Positions 11,363-23,101 of a stretch of DNA of 64,000 bases are shown here, in pieces. The notes under the pieces were generated by a model. That model worked only from the letters and a program-made list of their open reading frames with translations. It was not told where the DNA came from and made no database searches. This stretch comes from Ctena decussata. Lineage: Eukaryota; Mollusca; Bivalvia; Lucinida; Lucinidae. Positions within the stretch are counted from its first letter, which is position 1, and each line of letters opens with the position of its first letter. The stretch is taken from contig OZ022503.1 in NCBI GenBank assembly GCA_963989385.1, positions 49,412,858-49,476,857 of the forward strand, written 5' to 3'. Made by a program: the position numbers and the translations under genes.

Positions 11363-11612
11363 GCCGGGCCGGGTAGCGCAATCGGTAGGGCACCTGACTC
11401 GTAAGTCAGAGGTCCTGGGTTCGAATCCCGGTCTGGCCACATACTTTCGTTTCTCCTTCCGCTGATTCAAGAAGGGCAGTTGTCAGTTACTGGCGAAAGT
11501 ATGTGCACTTAGTACTGGTTAACCGCTTAGGAGGTCTAAGCCTGCCCAGGAATAGTGTGGTTAGGTTAACTGACCGTCCCGACATGACCTTAGTTGTTTA
11601 CCGTTAACCGTT
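11363..11612 (+). mobile_element. tRNA-derived SINE, family A, copy 1 (complete, with TSD)
   Basis: The element starts exactly at a tRNA-like head (11363-11437). That head has a 7-bp acceptor stem (GCCGGGC with GTCTGGC), an A box TAGCGCAATCGG (11374-11385) and a B box GGTTCGAATCC (11418-11428), which would form a pol III promoter. The anticodon arm CTGAC-TCGTAA-GTCAG has a 6-nt loop, so it is not a working tRNA. The body holds 'aagaagggcagttgtcagtt', 'ggttaaccgcttaggaggtc' and 'ggttaactgaccgtcccgac'. Perfect 10-bp target duplications AAGCGTTAAC flank it (11353-11362 and 11613-11622). Other copies lie at 28303-28580 and 49443-49709. Confidence 0.93.
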
Positions 11613-11705
11613 AAGCGTTAACAGCGATATAGTCAAACCGCGAGGACGTTTTCTTAAGATGTTGCGATCGGAACCGTGGTTATATACAAATGCGGTACTT
11701 CTTTG

Positions 11706-12195
11706 AAATTCTTAAAGTCTCCATAGTCCTATCAGCGGTAAAAACGCCTAAACTCAAATCATTGTAAAAAGCTGTTCAACCTTCACGTTTAGTAATAAAA
11801 TGTGGGTTGGTGTGCATATATTGAGTCATATAACTGGCAAAAAGTAGAGAAAACAAGTTTTTGAAAAATAACATTTCGCTACACAAAATACAGTTTCCTG
11901 TTCTGGTTTCCCGTCTAGCAATGCTATATAAACATAGGCGGTATATTGATTGGGAATCCACATTGTACATTGTATTTTTACCATTTTTTGAAATCGAAAG
12001 TAGGTCATTTTAGTTGCCAACTAAAATGACCCAAAAAAGTTTTCGAATCCCTTTTTTGAGAAACTGAATGATGTTTTATTATTTTAAAGCTGGCTAATCC
12101 CGGTCATTTACAATGACGAAACTATAGTGAGACGCTTGCAGCGATACCTCATGGTGAAAATTTTCATGCTGATAGAGCAATGGGGCCTTTAAAAC
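11706..12195 (+). repeat. Dispersed repeat K, copy 2
   Basis: Aligns with 9440-10020: 'cttaaagtctccatagtcct', 'gagtcatataactggc', 'ggtttcccgtctagcaatg', the palindrome GGTCATTTTAGTTGCCAACT (12003-12032), and 'cttgcagcgatacctcatgg' then 'catgctgatagagcaatggg'. No coding frame. Confidence 0.65.
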
Positions 12196-13560
12196 TATCT
12201 GTATGATTTTAAAATTAGCTGCGTATAAAAAATATAATATTTCTTGGGAAAATACGCATTTTCTTTGCAAAGGACAGGACCTACTATAGAACCAATATTT
12301 AACTGGTCCGGGCCTGCAGTTAGACGTGTTTTGCTATTGGGCGATTTGTTCTCGTCTGCGTATATTTCACTTAATTTCAACAATTGAAACTATGGAAAAT
12401 AAAACTTCGCCGAAGCCACCGACTTTCTTCGAATCCGTTTCAAATACCGATGACGGACGAGGCAATACTACTGTTAGCGAGCTGGTAATAAAAATCTTAT
12501 AAGTTCTTGGTTCATTGAAATTAATATAAAAACATTTAATGCGTCGGAACAGTTGTGAAAGTTCGGGTAAGTAGGTATATGTGGCAGGAAATAACCTCGA
12601 CATCATCACATTCTTTTGGCAACGTAAATGTCCTTGCTAGTTTTCTCTTTGATCGATACATCGAACATACTATTGATCGGTAAATTTCCTATGTACTGTT
12701 ATTCTACGCAAAAAAACAACAAACAAACAAAACAAAAAAACAACAACAACAAACAAACTAGAAATATAGTCAGGCAGACGTAAGGCGTAACTGGGAGCAG
12801 ATATCAAACAACCGACTCCCCCCCACCCGCCACACACACACAAAGAAAGAAAAAAAGAAAGTAGAAATTAAACAAACAAAACAAAAATCACAGTCAGGGA
12901 GGCGTAAGGCGATCGTGGTGGGGGGGGGGGGGGGGAGGGGGGGTGAAAGACAGAAAATATCAAAGAACCGCCGACTATTAGGATATGACACTTCCTAGGA
13001 TATATGACACTTCCTTACTTTCTCCCCCCCCCCCCCCTACCCCCTCCCCTCCGATGCAATTTGTAATTAAAAAGCGTTTCTGCAGTGGAGCTATAAGATA
13101 AAGTTTTCCGACCACTCGGACAGGGGATGCTCATTTTGATACAAACAACACTGGATACCGGAATAACAACACACGTTTCATGTTTAACAAGATTCAAATA
13201 TGTCTGTAAGGCGCAAACAGCCGTCGTATAAATATTCTGTTATCGTTTAAGCCCAGAAGTTAGTCGCTTAGCTTGGGTTATCTGGAGTGCGCCTGTCTTT
13301 GCAATTCTGGTACTGGATTTTATCATTTGACATATGGCGTCATCACGCGACCTCCACGAGCTCATTTACATATCCTGTCAACATGTCCGTTGAAACGCAA
13401 TTTCTTTTCACCCCTCTTGAGGAAAATGTTTCAAGGCCAGCCCAATGTCTCTTAGAAAAGGTAAAACTGGTGGCAGTCATGATCCAAAATGGCCAAAGAA
13501 CACAACCGCTAATGTTTTTTCCTAAGTGATTAAAAAATAATGATTTTATCTGTGTATAGA
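12196..13560. other. Unassigned sequence with homopolymer and simple repeats
   Basis: Contains AAC/AAAC-rich runs (12710-12760), a poly-G run (12918-12945) and a poly-C run (13023-13047). Short duplicated stretches such as 'caggcagacgtaaggcg' / 'cagggaggcgtaaggcg' and 'gacacttcctagg/gacacttcctta' also occur. No gene is recognised. Confidence 0.5.
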
Positions 13561-14566
13561 AATTCCCCGGTAGCATTTACCGGCAAAAACCCAGCAGTAG
13601 CGGAATAGGTGAGGCCTGGGCCGTGGAAATTGAAACTTGTTTCTGGGCATTTTCCGGCCCAGAGCTGGGCTATGTCATGGTGTTGAATTCAGTGGTGATT
13701 CAACGTTGAGAAGAAGTGACGTCGTCGATAAACAATGGCCGCTTTTTGAAACTGCTCTCGAAGAAAACAAGAAAAAATATAGTTGCAAGAAGATATAACG
13801 CTAGGGGAGAGTCGCAAACGAGATTTTTTTCAAGTGTTCTTTATAGACTTATTAACGATTCAGTGTTTTGTTACCTTTCTTCGGAGGAAAACACGGAAAA
13901 ATGGGGAAAAAAATGAGGTAACATTATTCATCGTTCTAAAAGTGATGATATTTCGAAAAGATCTTCATAATTAGCCAAATATGTGGAATTTATACAAGTT
14001 TTCGGTATGGTCTATGGAAAAAAAACTACTTGTTTAACCGATTCTTATAGTATATATGTGCAACTTTCTTAAGACAATGGATGATATTTATGTTAACAAT
14101 TTCGGCGGTAGCAACTGCGAAAATCAAGGTTTTTCATGGAAAACTGAAATTAGTGATACTTTTCCAAATGATACAGCATTACGGAATGATAGTTATTCAT
14201 CATGGAGCTCAGAGTCGGACATTTGAAACGGAACATTGGTCTATACTGATCCGTTTGAAGGAATATTCTACAGGACCCATACATCTGAGTCTAAGATTAC
14301 CATCCAATTTGTGTCTGGAGTGTTTTTTGAAACCTTTAAAAATAAGATCCACGCAGATTACATGAACAGTGTAGATAAGATGATACAAATTTTGTTTCTA
14401 AATGCACGACGCACATAAAAAGTGCCAAATGTGACTTAAAACTTGATAGCCATTTCAAAACTGTGGAACTCAGCGGGATCGGATCTAAGATTTGGAGGGA
14501 GGAACGCTTCCCCAGAGTTGCCCAAACTTTGTTCAAACGCTTAATGCAAGATTTGGACAGCCAGTT
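13561..14566. other. Unassigned sequence upstream of the LINE
   Basis: Includes the inverted CAACGTTGAATCA repeat end (13680-13712). The rest has no recognisable domain, RNA or repeat. Reading frames here are short and have no family resemblance that I can see. Confidence 0.4.
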
Positions 14567-14568
14567 AG

Positions 14569-15799
14569 AAGCTGAATGTTAATAAATCTACAGGTTTGGA
14601 CAATATAGGTCCGAAAATTCTCAAATTATCAGCAAATATTTTAGCACCTAGCCTAATGTATATTGTGAATAAGAGCATAACAGTTGGTGAGTTTCCATGT
14701 TTATGGAAAGAGGCAAAGGTAAAACCCCTCTTCAAATCTGGAGCTAAAGATGAAATCAACAACTACCGACCAATCTCTATCCTTCCCACACTTTCAAAAC
14801 TAATCGAGAAATGGGTCGATAGTCAATTTTTTAAATATTTAGATAACTTTAATGTACTGCATAAGTCTCAGAGTGGATTCCGACCAAAGCATTCTACCGA
14901 ATCTGCACTTATTCTTATGATTGATTCCTGGTTAAAAGCGATAAATGAGGGGAAAATTGTTGGATGTGTTTTGATAGATTTTAGAAAAGCATTTGATCTT
15001 GTTGATCACAAAATCCTTCTAAATAAATTAAAATATTATAAGTGTAATGACAAAAGCCTGTCTTGGTTTCAGTCCTATTTATCCAATAGAACTCAGCGTG
15101 TTTCTATGAATAATAATCTTTCAGATCCTGCGCAAGTTACATGTGGCGTTCCTCAGGGTTCAATCTTAGGCCCGTTATTGTTTCTCATTTTTATAAATGA
15201 CTTACCTTTAACACTCAAAGAATCCACTGTTGTTGATTTATACGCAGACGATACTACGTTTTATGACTCCCAATATGACATTAACAAGTTGGAGTCGAAT
15301 CTGCAACATGCACTGAATGCACTTCATACTTGGTGCAAACAAAACGGCATGGTTTTGAATATAGATAAAACGAAAGTTCTGTTAATAACAAGTAGACAGA
15401 AAAGGCATACTTTACAAGATTCATCTTTGTCTTTAAGATATAACGAAATGGAAATTAAAATGACAACAGGTCACAAAATATTAGGAGTTCAAGTCGATGA
15501 AAATCTTATGTGGAATAATCATTTTCAACTAGTGTCAAAGAAAGTCTCTTCATATTTATGGCTTTTAAGCAAAATACGATCTTATTTATCCGTAGAACAC
15601 AGGCTTTTATTTTACAATGTTTACGTGAAGCCACATCTTGAATACTGTAGTGTTGTGTGGAGTAATACATCAAATTATAATATTAACAGAATTAGTAAAT
15701 TACAAAGGCGTGCGTGCAAATTAATACTGTCCCACGAATACACTGGTCTTCAAGAGTCACTTGAACGATTAGATATTTTGTCTTTTGATCAGAGTGTTT
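14569..15799 (+). pseudogene. LINE reverse transcriptase, N-terminal portion of the remaining ORF
   Basis: This is the catalytic part of a non-LTR retrotransposon ORF2, which would copy element RNA at a nicked chromosomal target. Motifs visible in order: NYRPISILPTLSKLIEK (RT blocks 1-2), SGFRPKHSTESAL, LIDFRKAFDLVDH (motif A with catalytic Asp), GVPQGSILGPLLF (motif B), DLYADDTTFY (motif C, the YADD catalytic pair), and HKILGVQVDENLMWNNH (palm/thumb). About 410 codons have no stop or frameshift. It ends ...LDILSFDQSV and then meets TAA inside the inserted element. A full ORF2 of this clade has some 900 residues with an APE-type endonuclease before the RT; that part is missing. CR1/Jockey superfamily is my call from motif wording; the exact clade is uncertain. 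Confidence 0.93.
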
Positions 15800-17575
15800 A
15801 AATTAAATGATTTAAATGATTTTAGTAATCGTTGGTGTAAACGAGAGGGTGTTGAAAGTAACGCTTTAAAGAAATGGAAACTAAGTATCTTTAATATTGT
15901 GGATAAACGTATAAAGTTTTATTCACACAATACTAATCTTTTACCTCCTAAGCCTAAATCTTCCTTTAGATATTTGAAGCAGGGTATCCAGGATTTTCAT
16001 AGCAAGTATGTTTTGGTTCCTGCTGACAAGGCCGCAAACAACATTGTTGTTGTTTGTCGGATGCACTATATTAACACTTTGAAGCAGGAACTTAACGGCA
16101 CCACGGCTTACGAAGAGACTTTTACAGATGAGAAGACTGTCGTTAATAGCCACTCAAATAATTTGCCTTTAAAGTTTGCTGTAAACGTTAAGGAACGCCA
16201 AGACAAACTTCCTACGATGTATTGGTTACCTAAGCTTCACAAAAAACGTATAAAGCTAGATTCATTGCCAACTCTAGCTCTTGTACTACTACAGAATTAT
16301 CTAAATTATTAACTTCTTGCCTCACTGCTGTGAAATCTCGTGTCATTTGGTACTATGAGACAGTGTATGAGAGGTCAGGGAAAAATATGTTTTGGTCTAT
16401 AAAAAATTCTGGTGAGGTACTTAGTAAACTGAAGTCAAGAGGGTTCCGTGCGACTAGTTTGTCCATTTATGATTTTTCTACTCTTTATACCACATTACCC
16501 CATAATTTAATAAAGGAAAAACTTGTTGATTTGATTGAGAGGGCCTTCAAAAAGTTCTCCAAAAATGAAGATACCCTTTATATTGCCTGTAACGATAAAA
16601 AAGCGTTTTTCACTTCTACTGACCGTAAAATATATAGAGGATATAGTCTTTGGTCATGTCAGAATGTATGTGACGCCTTATCATATCTCTTAGATAATAT
16701 TTACATCAGATTTGGTAATAAGTTATACAGACAAATTGTTGGTATTCCGATGGGTACAAATTGTGCTCCTCTTGTGGCCGATTTGTTTTTATTTTGGTAT
16801 GAAAGAGATTTCATGACTTCTCTTTCTGTTGATAATCAAGCTGATATCATTGAGGCATTTAACTCAACCTCTAGATATTTAGACGATCTTCTGAATATTG
16901 ATAATCCTTATTTTGAAAGCATGGTTAACCAAATTTACCCACCTGAACTTAAATTGAATAAAGCTAATACTTCAGATACCGAGGCCCCCCTTTTTGGATT
17001 TACATCTATCTATTTCTAACGGTTTTGTATCTTCTAAAATTTATGATAAACGTGATGACTTTGACTTTGATATAGTTAATTTTCCATTTTTGGATGGTGA
17101 CGTTCCACGTCGTCCCTCTTATGGAGTGTATATTTCTCAACTTATAAGATTTGCTAGAGTGTGTAGTCATGTAGATGACTTTAATGCTCGTAATAAATGT
17201 TTAACTGCTAAACTTCTTCAACAGGGCTATGGGTATCATAAGCTTAGAAAGGCTTTTTCTAAATTCTATCGCAGACACCATGAATTGGCTTCAAAATTTG
17301 ATGTCGGATTAAAATTTCTTTTACACCAAGGCCTATCGGAACCAGAATTTTATGGTGACTTAGTATACAAATTCAAAAAGATTAAGGGTAGGACTGATTT
17401 TTCTGATCAATTCCGAAAAATAATAATACGTCACAAACGTATTGGCTATGATTTAAATGTTATGCGACAGTCTGCATGCTTAGTGATTAACCCAATCACG
17501 GTTGATAACTTTGCTTCACTCTTTAATTGCACACCGGGGGATCGGTCGTCAGACTCTATGATGGCCCCGACCTAA
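15800..17575 (+). pseudogene. Penelope-like reverse transcriptase, two frameshifts
   Basis: A Penelope-type RT, a class related to telomerase RT. Visible blocks: FHSKYVLVPADKAANNIVVV (N-terminal block typical of these elements), LPTMYWLPKLHK, YDFSTLYTTLPH (motif A), IVGIPMGTNCAPLVADLFL (motif B), RYLDDLLN (motif C), ELKLNKANTSDTEAPL, and a basic C-terminal region with RRPSYGVYISQLIRFARV. The frame breaks near 16247 (just after LPKLHKKR) and again at 16985-16996, where a C6T5 run (GCCCCCCTTTTTGG) moves the frame by one base. I see no GIY-YIG endonuclease core after the RT, so it may be an endonuclease-less type or have lost the domain. The product is not functional as it stands. Confidence 0.9.
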
Positions 17576-18187
17576 AGCTATATATTTTAGTTGGTTGGGA
17601 CCGGAGCCTTTTTGTCTGTTGCTTGGTCCACCGGGGCTCAACTGGTGACCTTCTTTTGCTTCAGATTTCCAGTGGGGTTGTTTGGCAGGACAGGGATCTC
17701 CACCTGTCAGACGGCCCGTTGTATCTGTTGAGTCCTCGTCTTTGCTTCTTCATGGTGTTGAATTTTGATTTATGTGTTTACCGTGATGATTCATTGACGA
17801 GTTAGAGGGTTATCATGCGAACCGAACAACCAACTAAATGTTTTGTACCACTTCAGAAACTGAGGGTGAGGTTGGGCCTGTAAAATCGATTTAAGCCCCC
17901 CAGTAATTCATTACTGACCGTTCCAAGGCGGTAGTTCTGTTGTGGTTCTCTGTTGCCTGTTTTTGGTGTCAGAGTTTCTGTGATGTTTTACCTTATGTAT
18001 GTTCTTATTACTTTTGGTTCAGTTTGGGTTGCTGAGTAGCCACCTTTTGGGAACAAGCTGCTCACTCGGTTTGGCCATATGTTCTCTGTATCTTGATTAT
18101 TTGTAATCTTAGTTGTTTCCAACTATGGTTTGAGGGCTGGATTTGGATTTTGATTGTTTCAGTTCCTGGTCTTTGCATACTTTTTAC
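15800..18187 (+). mobile_element. Penelope-like element inserted in the LINE
   Basis: About 2.39 kb, same orientation as the host LINE. It lies between the LINE codons for ...DQSV and ...LNKAKIMYKMYN. The 3' end (GCATACTTTTTAC) coincides with that of the fragment at 4561-4815. Target duplication is at most a few T residues (the TTT at 15797-15799 and 18188-18190). The 5' end begins within coding sequence, so this copy is 5'-truncated. The final 600 bp (about 17576-18187) is non-coding 3' sequence. Confidence 0.9.
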
Positions 18188-18474
18188 TTTTTCTAAATAA
18201 GGCTAAGATTATGTATAAGATGTATAATAATTTAGCGCCTATTTATTTACATGAATTGTTCCAAATGAGGGATGTGAATCTTAATAATACTGCATCAAAC
18301 TTAAGATCGGTGGCCCATAAGAACTTTTTACTGCCACAAGCGAAATGCAACTTATTCAAAGGCAGTTTTTCATACTCTGGTGTAGTGGTGTGGAATAGCA
18401 TTCCTGTTGATATTAAAAGCGCATTATCATTACAGAGTTTTGTTAAAAAATGCACAGAATGGATAAAACGTTAA
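18188..18474 (+). pseudogene. LINE ORF2, C-terminal portion
   Basis: Continues the LINE frame after the Penelope insertion: FLNKAKIMYKMYNNLAP, then LFQMRD, NLRSVAHKNFLLPQAKCN, SYSGVVVWNSIPVDIK and a stop after EWIKR. The 'R-A..M.K..N.LAP' start and the 'G..VWN.LP..I+' ending are the standard C-terminus of CR1/Jockey-type ORF2. No frameshift or stop occurs inside it. Confidence 0.9.
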
Positions 18475-18569
18475 TTGTGCTATTTAGTAGGTCACTAAAT
18501 CTTGAATTAATTAATTGTAAACCTCCGTCGCCATTGTTTGTTTAATTTGTTAATGCAGATACATGTATG

Positions 18570-18632
18570 TAAACTCTCCCTCTCTCTCTCTCCTCTCTTT
18601 CTCTCTGTCGCTCTGTCTCTCTCTCTCTTTCC
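18570..18632. repeat. (TC)n-rich microsatellite in LINE 3' UTR
   Basis: Imperfect CT/TCTCTC tract inside the LINE 3' untranslated region. Confidence 0.9.
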
Positions 18633-19095
18633 ATGCCTTAATTGCACAGACAGATTTTATTTTCACATTGAGCGAAATGACCTCATAATGTTTGATTTTG
18701 TATGCAGTTTCTTTTTCCCTTTCATTAGTATATAATTTGCACATGTATTAATGTATTATTGCCATGTTTGTCTTTTTAAAGAGGGTCCCAAGGAAGATTG
18801 GTATCACCAATTGGGTTACCCTCTGTAAATAAAGAATTTACTTACTTACTTACTTACTTACTTGTGTGCCCAGTGGGATAATTGCTGCATTTCAGTATTC
18901 TGTTATCTCACTGTGTTGTGTGTAAATATGTAACAGCATCAAATAATTGTTAGCCGATTTGCTTACTATCAGTAATGATAATGATAAAAATAAATAAAAA
19001 TAAATAATACTTCTTTGAAATATTTACACCATACTTTCAATACAATTTAGCATCTGAAAATTGTTACGAAGGAAATACTCTTTAGGCCAAGATAG

Positions 19096-19340
19096 ATGTG
19101 GTTGGTTGGTTGGTTGTTTTGGGTTTAACGGTCCTTTGAGACAGTATTTGAGTCTAATAGCGCCGTCTCCCAAAGAGAGGGAGAAAGAAGGGAGAAATGA
19201 TAGACGAGGAAAAATGTACAAACAACCCCCACCCGCACCTACTGCAAGCACAGTAGGCCCTTGTCCCACTAGTATCCAAATCAGTAGAACGCCCCGGCAC
19301 TGGAAGTTATACCCAGCATGATCGCACCACCCAACCACCC
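19096..19340 (-). mobile_element. SINE-like repeat, family B, copy 1
   Basis: Runs from a TTGG tetranucleotide tail (19099-19118) through 'gggtttaacggtcctttgag', 'acagtatttgagtctaatag', 'cgtctcccaaagagaggga', 'ccgcacctactgcaagcac', then 'cggcactggaagttataccc'. Orientation is inferred from the CCAA tail lying at the left, so the element reads on the minus strand. Further copies are at 23102-23330, 24387-24575 and 49250-49737. The 5' region does not look clearly tRNA-like. Confidence 0.8.
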
Positions 19341-22300
19341 CTAAAATATTTGAACTCGCGGCGATTGTAAATTTTACTCAAATTTAAAAGAATTAATTTG
19401 CACTAGCGTCGGGATACTGTTCACAAATCAGAAAAATGCTTTTTTTCCTGCCTAATTTTCATATCGATGTTTCCCAGGAGGCTCTGAGGGTTCATCTCTT
19501 GGCACCGAGTCTGTTCATGTCCTTTATATGACCACATCATATACAAAAGCCAAAACCAATATTTTATCGTAACGATATAAACAATTTGCATTTCGGGTTG
19601 ACGATATTTTGTTTTATTAAAAAAGTTTTTTTTTTCAAAACTTTGACAGTTGATTTCAAACAATAACTTATTGTTAAATGAATAATCGATAATCTGGGTT
19701 TGCACTGTTTGCCTTTGTCCCATTTATGGATGGATACAACTTGTGCTATCAATTTTCAAAAAGTTACAAACTGACCTGTTCTCTTCTTTCACTCAGTAGC
19801 TCGAAAAGGGTCCACAGATACGAAGGTGATCCGATAGACTGATGTGGGTATTTACTGTTTCACTGGCACAATATCTTCCGCCAGGCTATGGCATTTTCTC
19901 CAAATTTCAGACAGGCTTTTACTGCTCCATGTTTTCATAATTGATGAGCCTTCAAATTCTGTCGCTATTAACAGTGGCTAAAAACCAATTTTAATTATTA
20001 CTGACATGTTTATGGCTTTATTCTTGAAGGAATCTAGGACTAAGATTAACGACCGAGGCCATTTCAGACCTTTCATATTTATTTTCATCTGATTGGCCAC
20101 AGAGATCAAAGTATACTGACGGCCAATTGAATTCTCGAGGGCCATAAAGCATTATTTGTCTGTAACAAATTTCGACTTCCCTGAGTGGTTTTAGCATCTA
20201 AAGCATTGACCAATTGGCCCACAGTATTTGTGAGAAGCTAAGAACTGTGAATTTATTTTATCATTTCTATTTTTTATACATACATATATACTGAAGAACA
20301 AAAAAGAAGAAAGAAAGAGAAACGTTATATACATTAACGCTAAAATTTCATGGGATGCAAAGAATCTAAAATAAACTTAAAACTGTTTGTCTGTTTTGTT
20401 ATCTGAATCTGTTGGTATTTGTAAAGAACTCCTGGCAAGGTTTTAGCCGTGATTATTTTTTTATTTTATTTTTTTTTTCGATCGAAATGTTAGAAGATTT
20501 ACATATATTTGTAACCATTATTCTATTTTCTTTGTAAACCTAAAAATGCTAGTTACATTAATTGAAATTAGTATAGATATAATATCAAAACGTTTGCAGT
20601 ATGACTTGTAGTGATAAACTCTATGACTTGTAGTGATAAACTCTATAACAATATGTAAATAAAGTCATGCATATCCATTTCTTCGTTCATTGCTTCGTAC
20701 ATAATATGCATTGTGATTACATTGATACTTTCAATCGAATGCTGCGTTGCACAAAAAGCTGTGTATCTTAATTAATACGTGAAACATTTCTTACAATTGA
20801 AAAACATAAACATTTCTACAATCGTATATGTACATTATTTATTTGCGGATGTATACTTTATAGGCGGTAAAGCCACATTTCGGCATGTGATACCTTCGCC
20901 CGATGTCTCCGTAATTGGCAGTTACATTTTTCATGTATACTTTTCGGCCAGATTATTGTATTCCCACCTCGCTACTATCTGGTTTGTTTTGTACTGGTAG
21001 TTTACCCTTTGCATCCTAACAGAAAACGGATTAACGTTGACGTCATTTGAATCAGTAACGCTTCACAGAAACTCCCTTATTCTAATCTGAAGGAAGCAAA
21101 GAAAAACATTCCATTTAAACCAGCGAAAATAATCAACCGTCAGTAGGTAAGCAAATATGCAATGCTACTCATGTCTAACAAAGCGTATGCGACATCGTCT
21201 TTCATCTTATCTAAGTAACGTCATAAAATACGTCATTTCTAATTGTTACATGATGGCTCTGAAATGATTGTTATTCCAAATTCTAAAAACTATTATCTAT
21301 AAATATTTCAAGCTTTTGAAGCAGACATATTAAGGTTTATGTTAGTGGGTTTTTCCCGAATTCTGGCATGGTTACAAATATCGCCACTTTTAGCGGCGTG
21401 GAGTCGGGCGTGTCAGGGCTGGTCTTGAAGGGGTCTGTTTGTATTCGAGTGTTATGGGTATGATAGGTATTACGTAATAAAAAATAATTTGTAAACTAAA
21501 TTCCTAAGGCATATTGCTTATGTTCGGCCTTTCTCTCGCCTGCAACTAGCAGAAACGAACCATAGTTATCACTTTGCTGGTGTCGTCGACGGCGGCATAA
21601 ACTTTGCGTCGCGTTTTCTGGTTTGGCTGCAATTTGTGACAAATTGATTGCGCTCCTGGCGAGACACAGTATTACCCAGACATCGTCTTCCTTTTAATGT
21701 CCCCAGCTTCGTTTTGGCTCAGCTGCCTATACATCCGTAAATAATATTACTCTCTTGCAAAAATCGTAACTGCTGGGGCATTGATATTTCATTAAAAAAC
21801 TAGTGGTCACGTTAATTTTCATGTCTATCGGCCTTGCACTTACAGTGTTACCCTCATTTTCTTGAAAATAATATTTGATTGTTTGTTCCCAAATATCCTA
21901 GGAAAACCACTGATGCTAGGATGAATATATTGTAGATAGACCTTGAAAAAATGGACCCATGTTTTATTTTTCTTTTCTGTCGGCCTTATACGTCTCCCCG
22001 TGCATCATCATAGCATAGTGCAGATTATTTTTTTCTGATCCTTTGGGAATATTGAGTTCATATTAAGTCATTTTGAAACTAGAGTTTTGCTTCAGCCAGG
22101 GCCAGGCCAGTGTTGCATATTGCATTCCTGGTCTTGAAAGATTCAGTTAAACCGAGTCTGCTATTTTCATTTCTTTGGTGTATTCCTTGCTCCCAAAGGA
22201 TCTAACAATTCAGAACTTAAATATTTACTTTTAAATATGTATCTTATATGAAAAATCTTTGATTGCTGCTTCCCACAGCCCGAATAATAGTTAGTTTGCA

Positions 22301-22350
22301 AAGGCCATAGAAACTGTGAAAATGTCATGTATTGTAAGTTTGGCCAGATA
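19341..22350. other. Largely unassigned AT-rich sequence
   Basis: A perfect 22-bp tandem duplication (ATGACTTGTAGTGATAAACT and two more bases) occupies 20601-20644. A full CRE TGACGTCA lies at 21038-21045, and a CAGTAG|GTAAGC donor-like sequence follows at 21141-21152, too weak to call a first exon. No coding domain, tRNA or dispersed repeat copy is recognised elsewhere in this 3-kb stretch, which is the least repetitive part of the window. Confidence 0.45.
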
Positions 22351-22690
22351 ACTATGGTACACGGTAAAATATCCGTCGATTTTAACGGAAGAATACCTGG
22401 CAACCAGCTGCCAGACCTTTACCCGTTATTTTACGGGCGCCTGTAAACAGGCGCAGAAATCATCGCGCAGAGCAGAGTATAATAAGACAGGTATTGTTTT
22501 GGTCATATAGCTCTTCGACACTATCAAAGTATTCTCGAGTACAATCAGTTTACGTAACTCTACTATATCGTGATTTCAAAAAAATGTTCTATAGACAGGT
22601 GCCCGTTAAAATAACGGGAATGGACTGACAGCTGGTTGTCAGGTATTCAACCGTAAAATCTACCGAAATTATTTAACATATACAGTTTTC
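22351..22690. mobile_element. TIR MITE, family I, copy 1
   Basis: Inverted ends: 'cggtaaaatatccgtcgatt', 'acctggcaaccagctgcca' and 'cccgttattttacgggc' on the left mirror 'gcccgttaaaataacggga', 'tggactgacagctggttgtc' and 'aggtattcaaccgtaaaatc' on the right. A second copy is at 47706-48030. Inner sequence 'aatatcg/cgatatagtagag' is also shared. No transposase frame. Confidence 0.75.
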
Positions 22691-23101
22691 CAAAAAGACG
22701 ATCCGACATGATTCTGTGTCCAAAATAAGTCAATAAAATTCTGTACTTTCTTGGACCCTGAAATTAACGCCCAAATTTTGTTTTTAACATGTCAGGTTTT
22801 CGATTACTGGGTGTTTATCTGAAGAAAACCCGTAAGTTAAAAAAAATCAAACTAAAGGATCATTTCAGATATTGGGCCTTTATGGCCGTTCTTTCTATTG
22901 CATATCTTTACAGTTGATTCACTAAGTGCGAAAAATTCAATCCTTTGTTGCAGTTAATTGTAGTATGCAAAGCTCTGTCACAAACACGCAAGGCATGCAG
23001 ACTCTAAGTTTTATTGCTTGCCTGTTTTTTAAATGCATTAATGAGGAAATACAGTGAAACACGCAGCCGCTCCCCATAGCATGCCTGCATAATGAGTGCT
23101 T

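Larger units (their letters stand above)
14567..18863 (+). mobile_element. 5'-truncated CR1/Jockey-type LINE, interrupted by a Penelope-like element
   Basis: The LINE runs 14567-15799 and resumes at 18188-18863. It starts inside the coding region: the frame opens KLNVNKSTGLDNIG, the usual start of the RT domain, directly after an in-frame stop. The endonuclease domain is therefore absent. The 3' end has a short hairpin (GGTATCACCAATTGGGTTACC), an AATAAA, and a terminal TTAC tetranucleotide run (18837-18863). That is the CR1/L2-style 3' end: no poly-A, microsatellite instead. Removal of 15800-18187 restores one continuous reading frame, so the host LINE was intact over its RT and C-terminal region when invaded. 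Confidence 0.92.

Noticed and set aside
11363..11440. Functional tRNA gene
   Set aside because: Good acceptor stem and A/B boxes, but the anticodon loop has six bases and the head continues into a repeated body with target duplications. It is a SINE head.
12918..13047. Poly-G and poly-C tracts as a G-quadruplex regulatory element
   Set aside because: Long homopolymers next to simple repeats; no promoter or gene context.
17576..18187. Extra Cys/Leu-rich ORF or GIY-YIG domain after the Penelope RT
   Set aside because: No GIY...YIG or catalytic residues visible, and the same sequence is present as a non-coding 3' fragment at 4561-4815 with frame-breaking indels.
20601..20644. 22-bp perfect tandem duplication as a regulatory element
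   Set aside because: Only two copies, no flanking feature; could be a simple slip or an assembly artefact.
21038..21152. CRE plus GTAAGC donor as a first exon
   Set aside because: Single common motifs 100 bp apart with no CpG enrichment, TATA or coding support.
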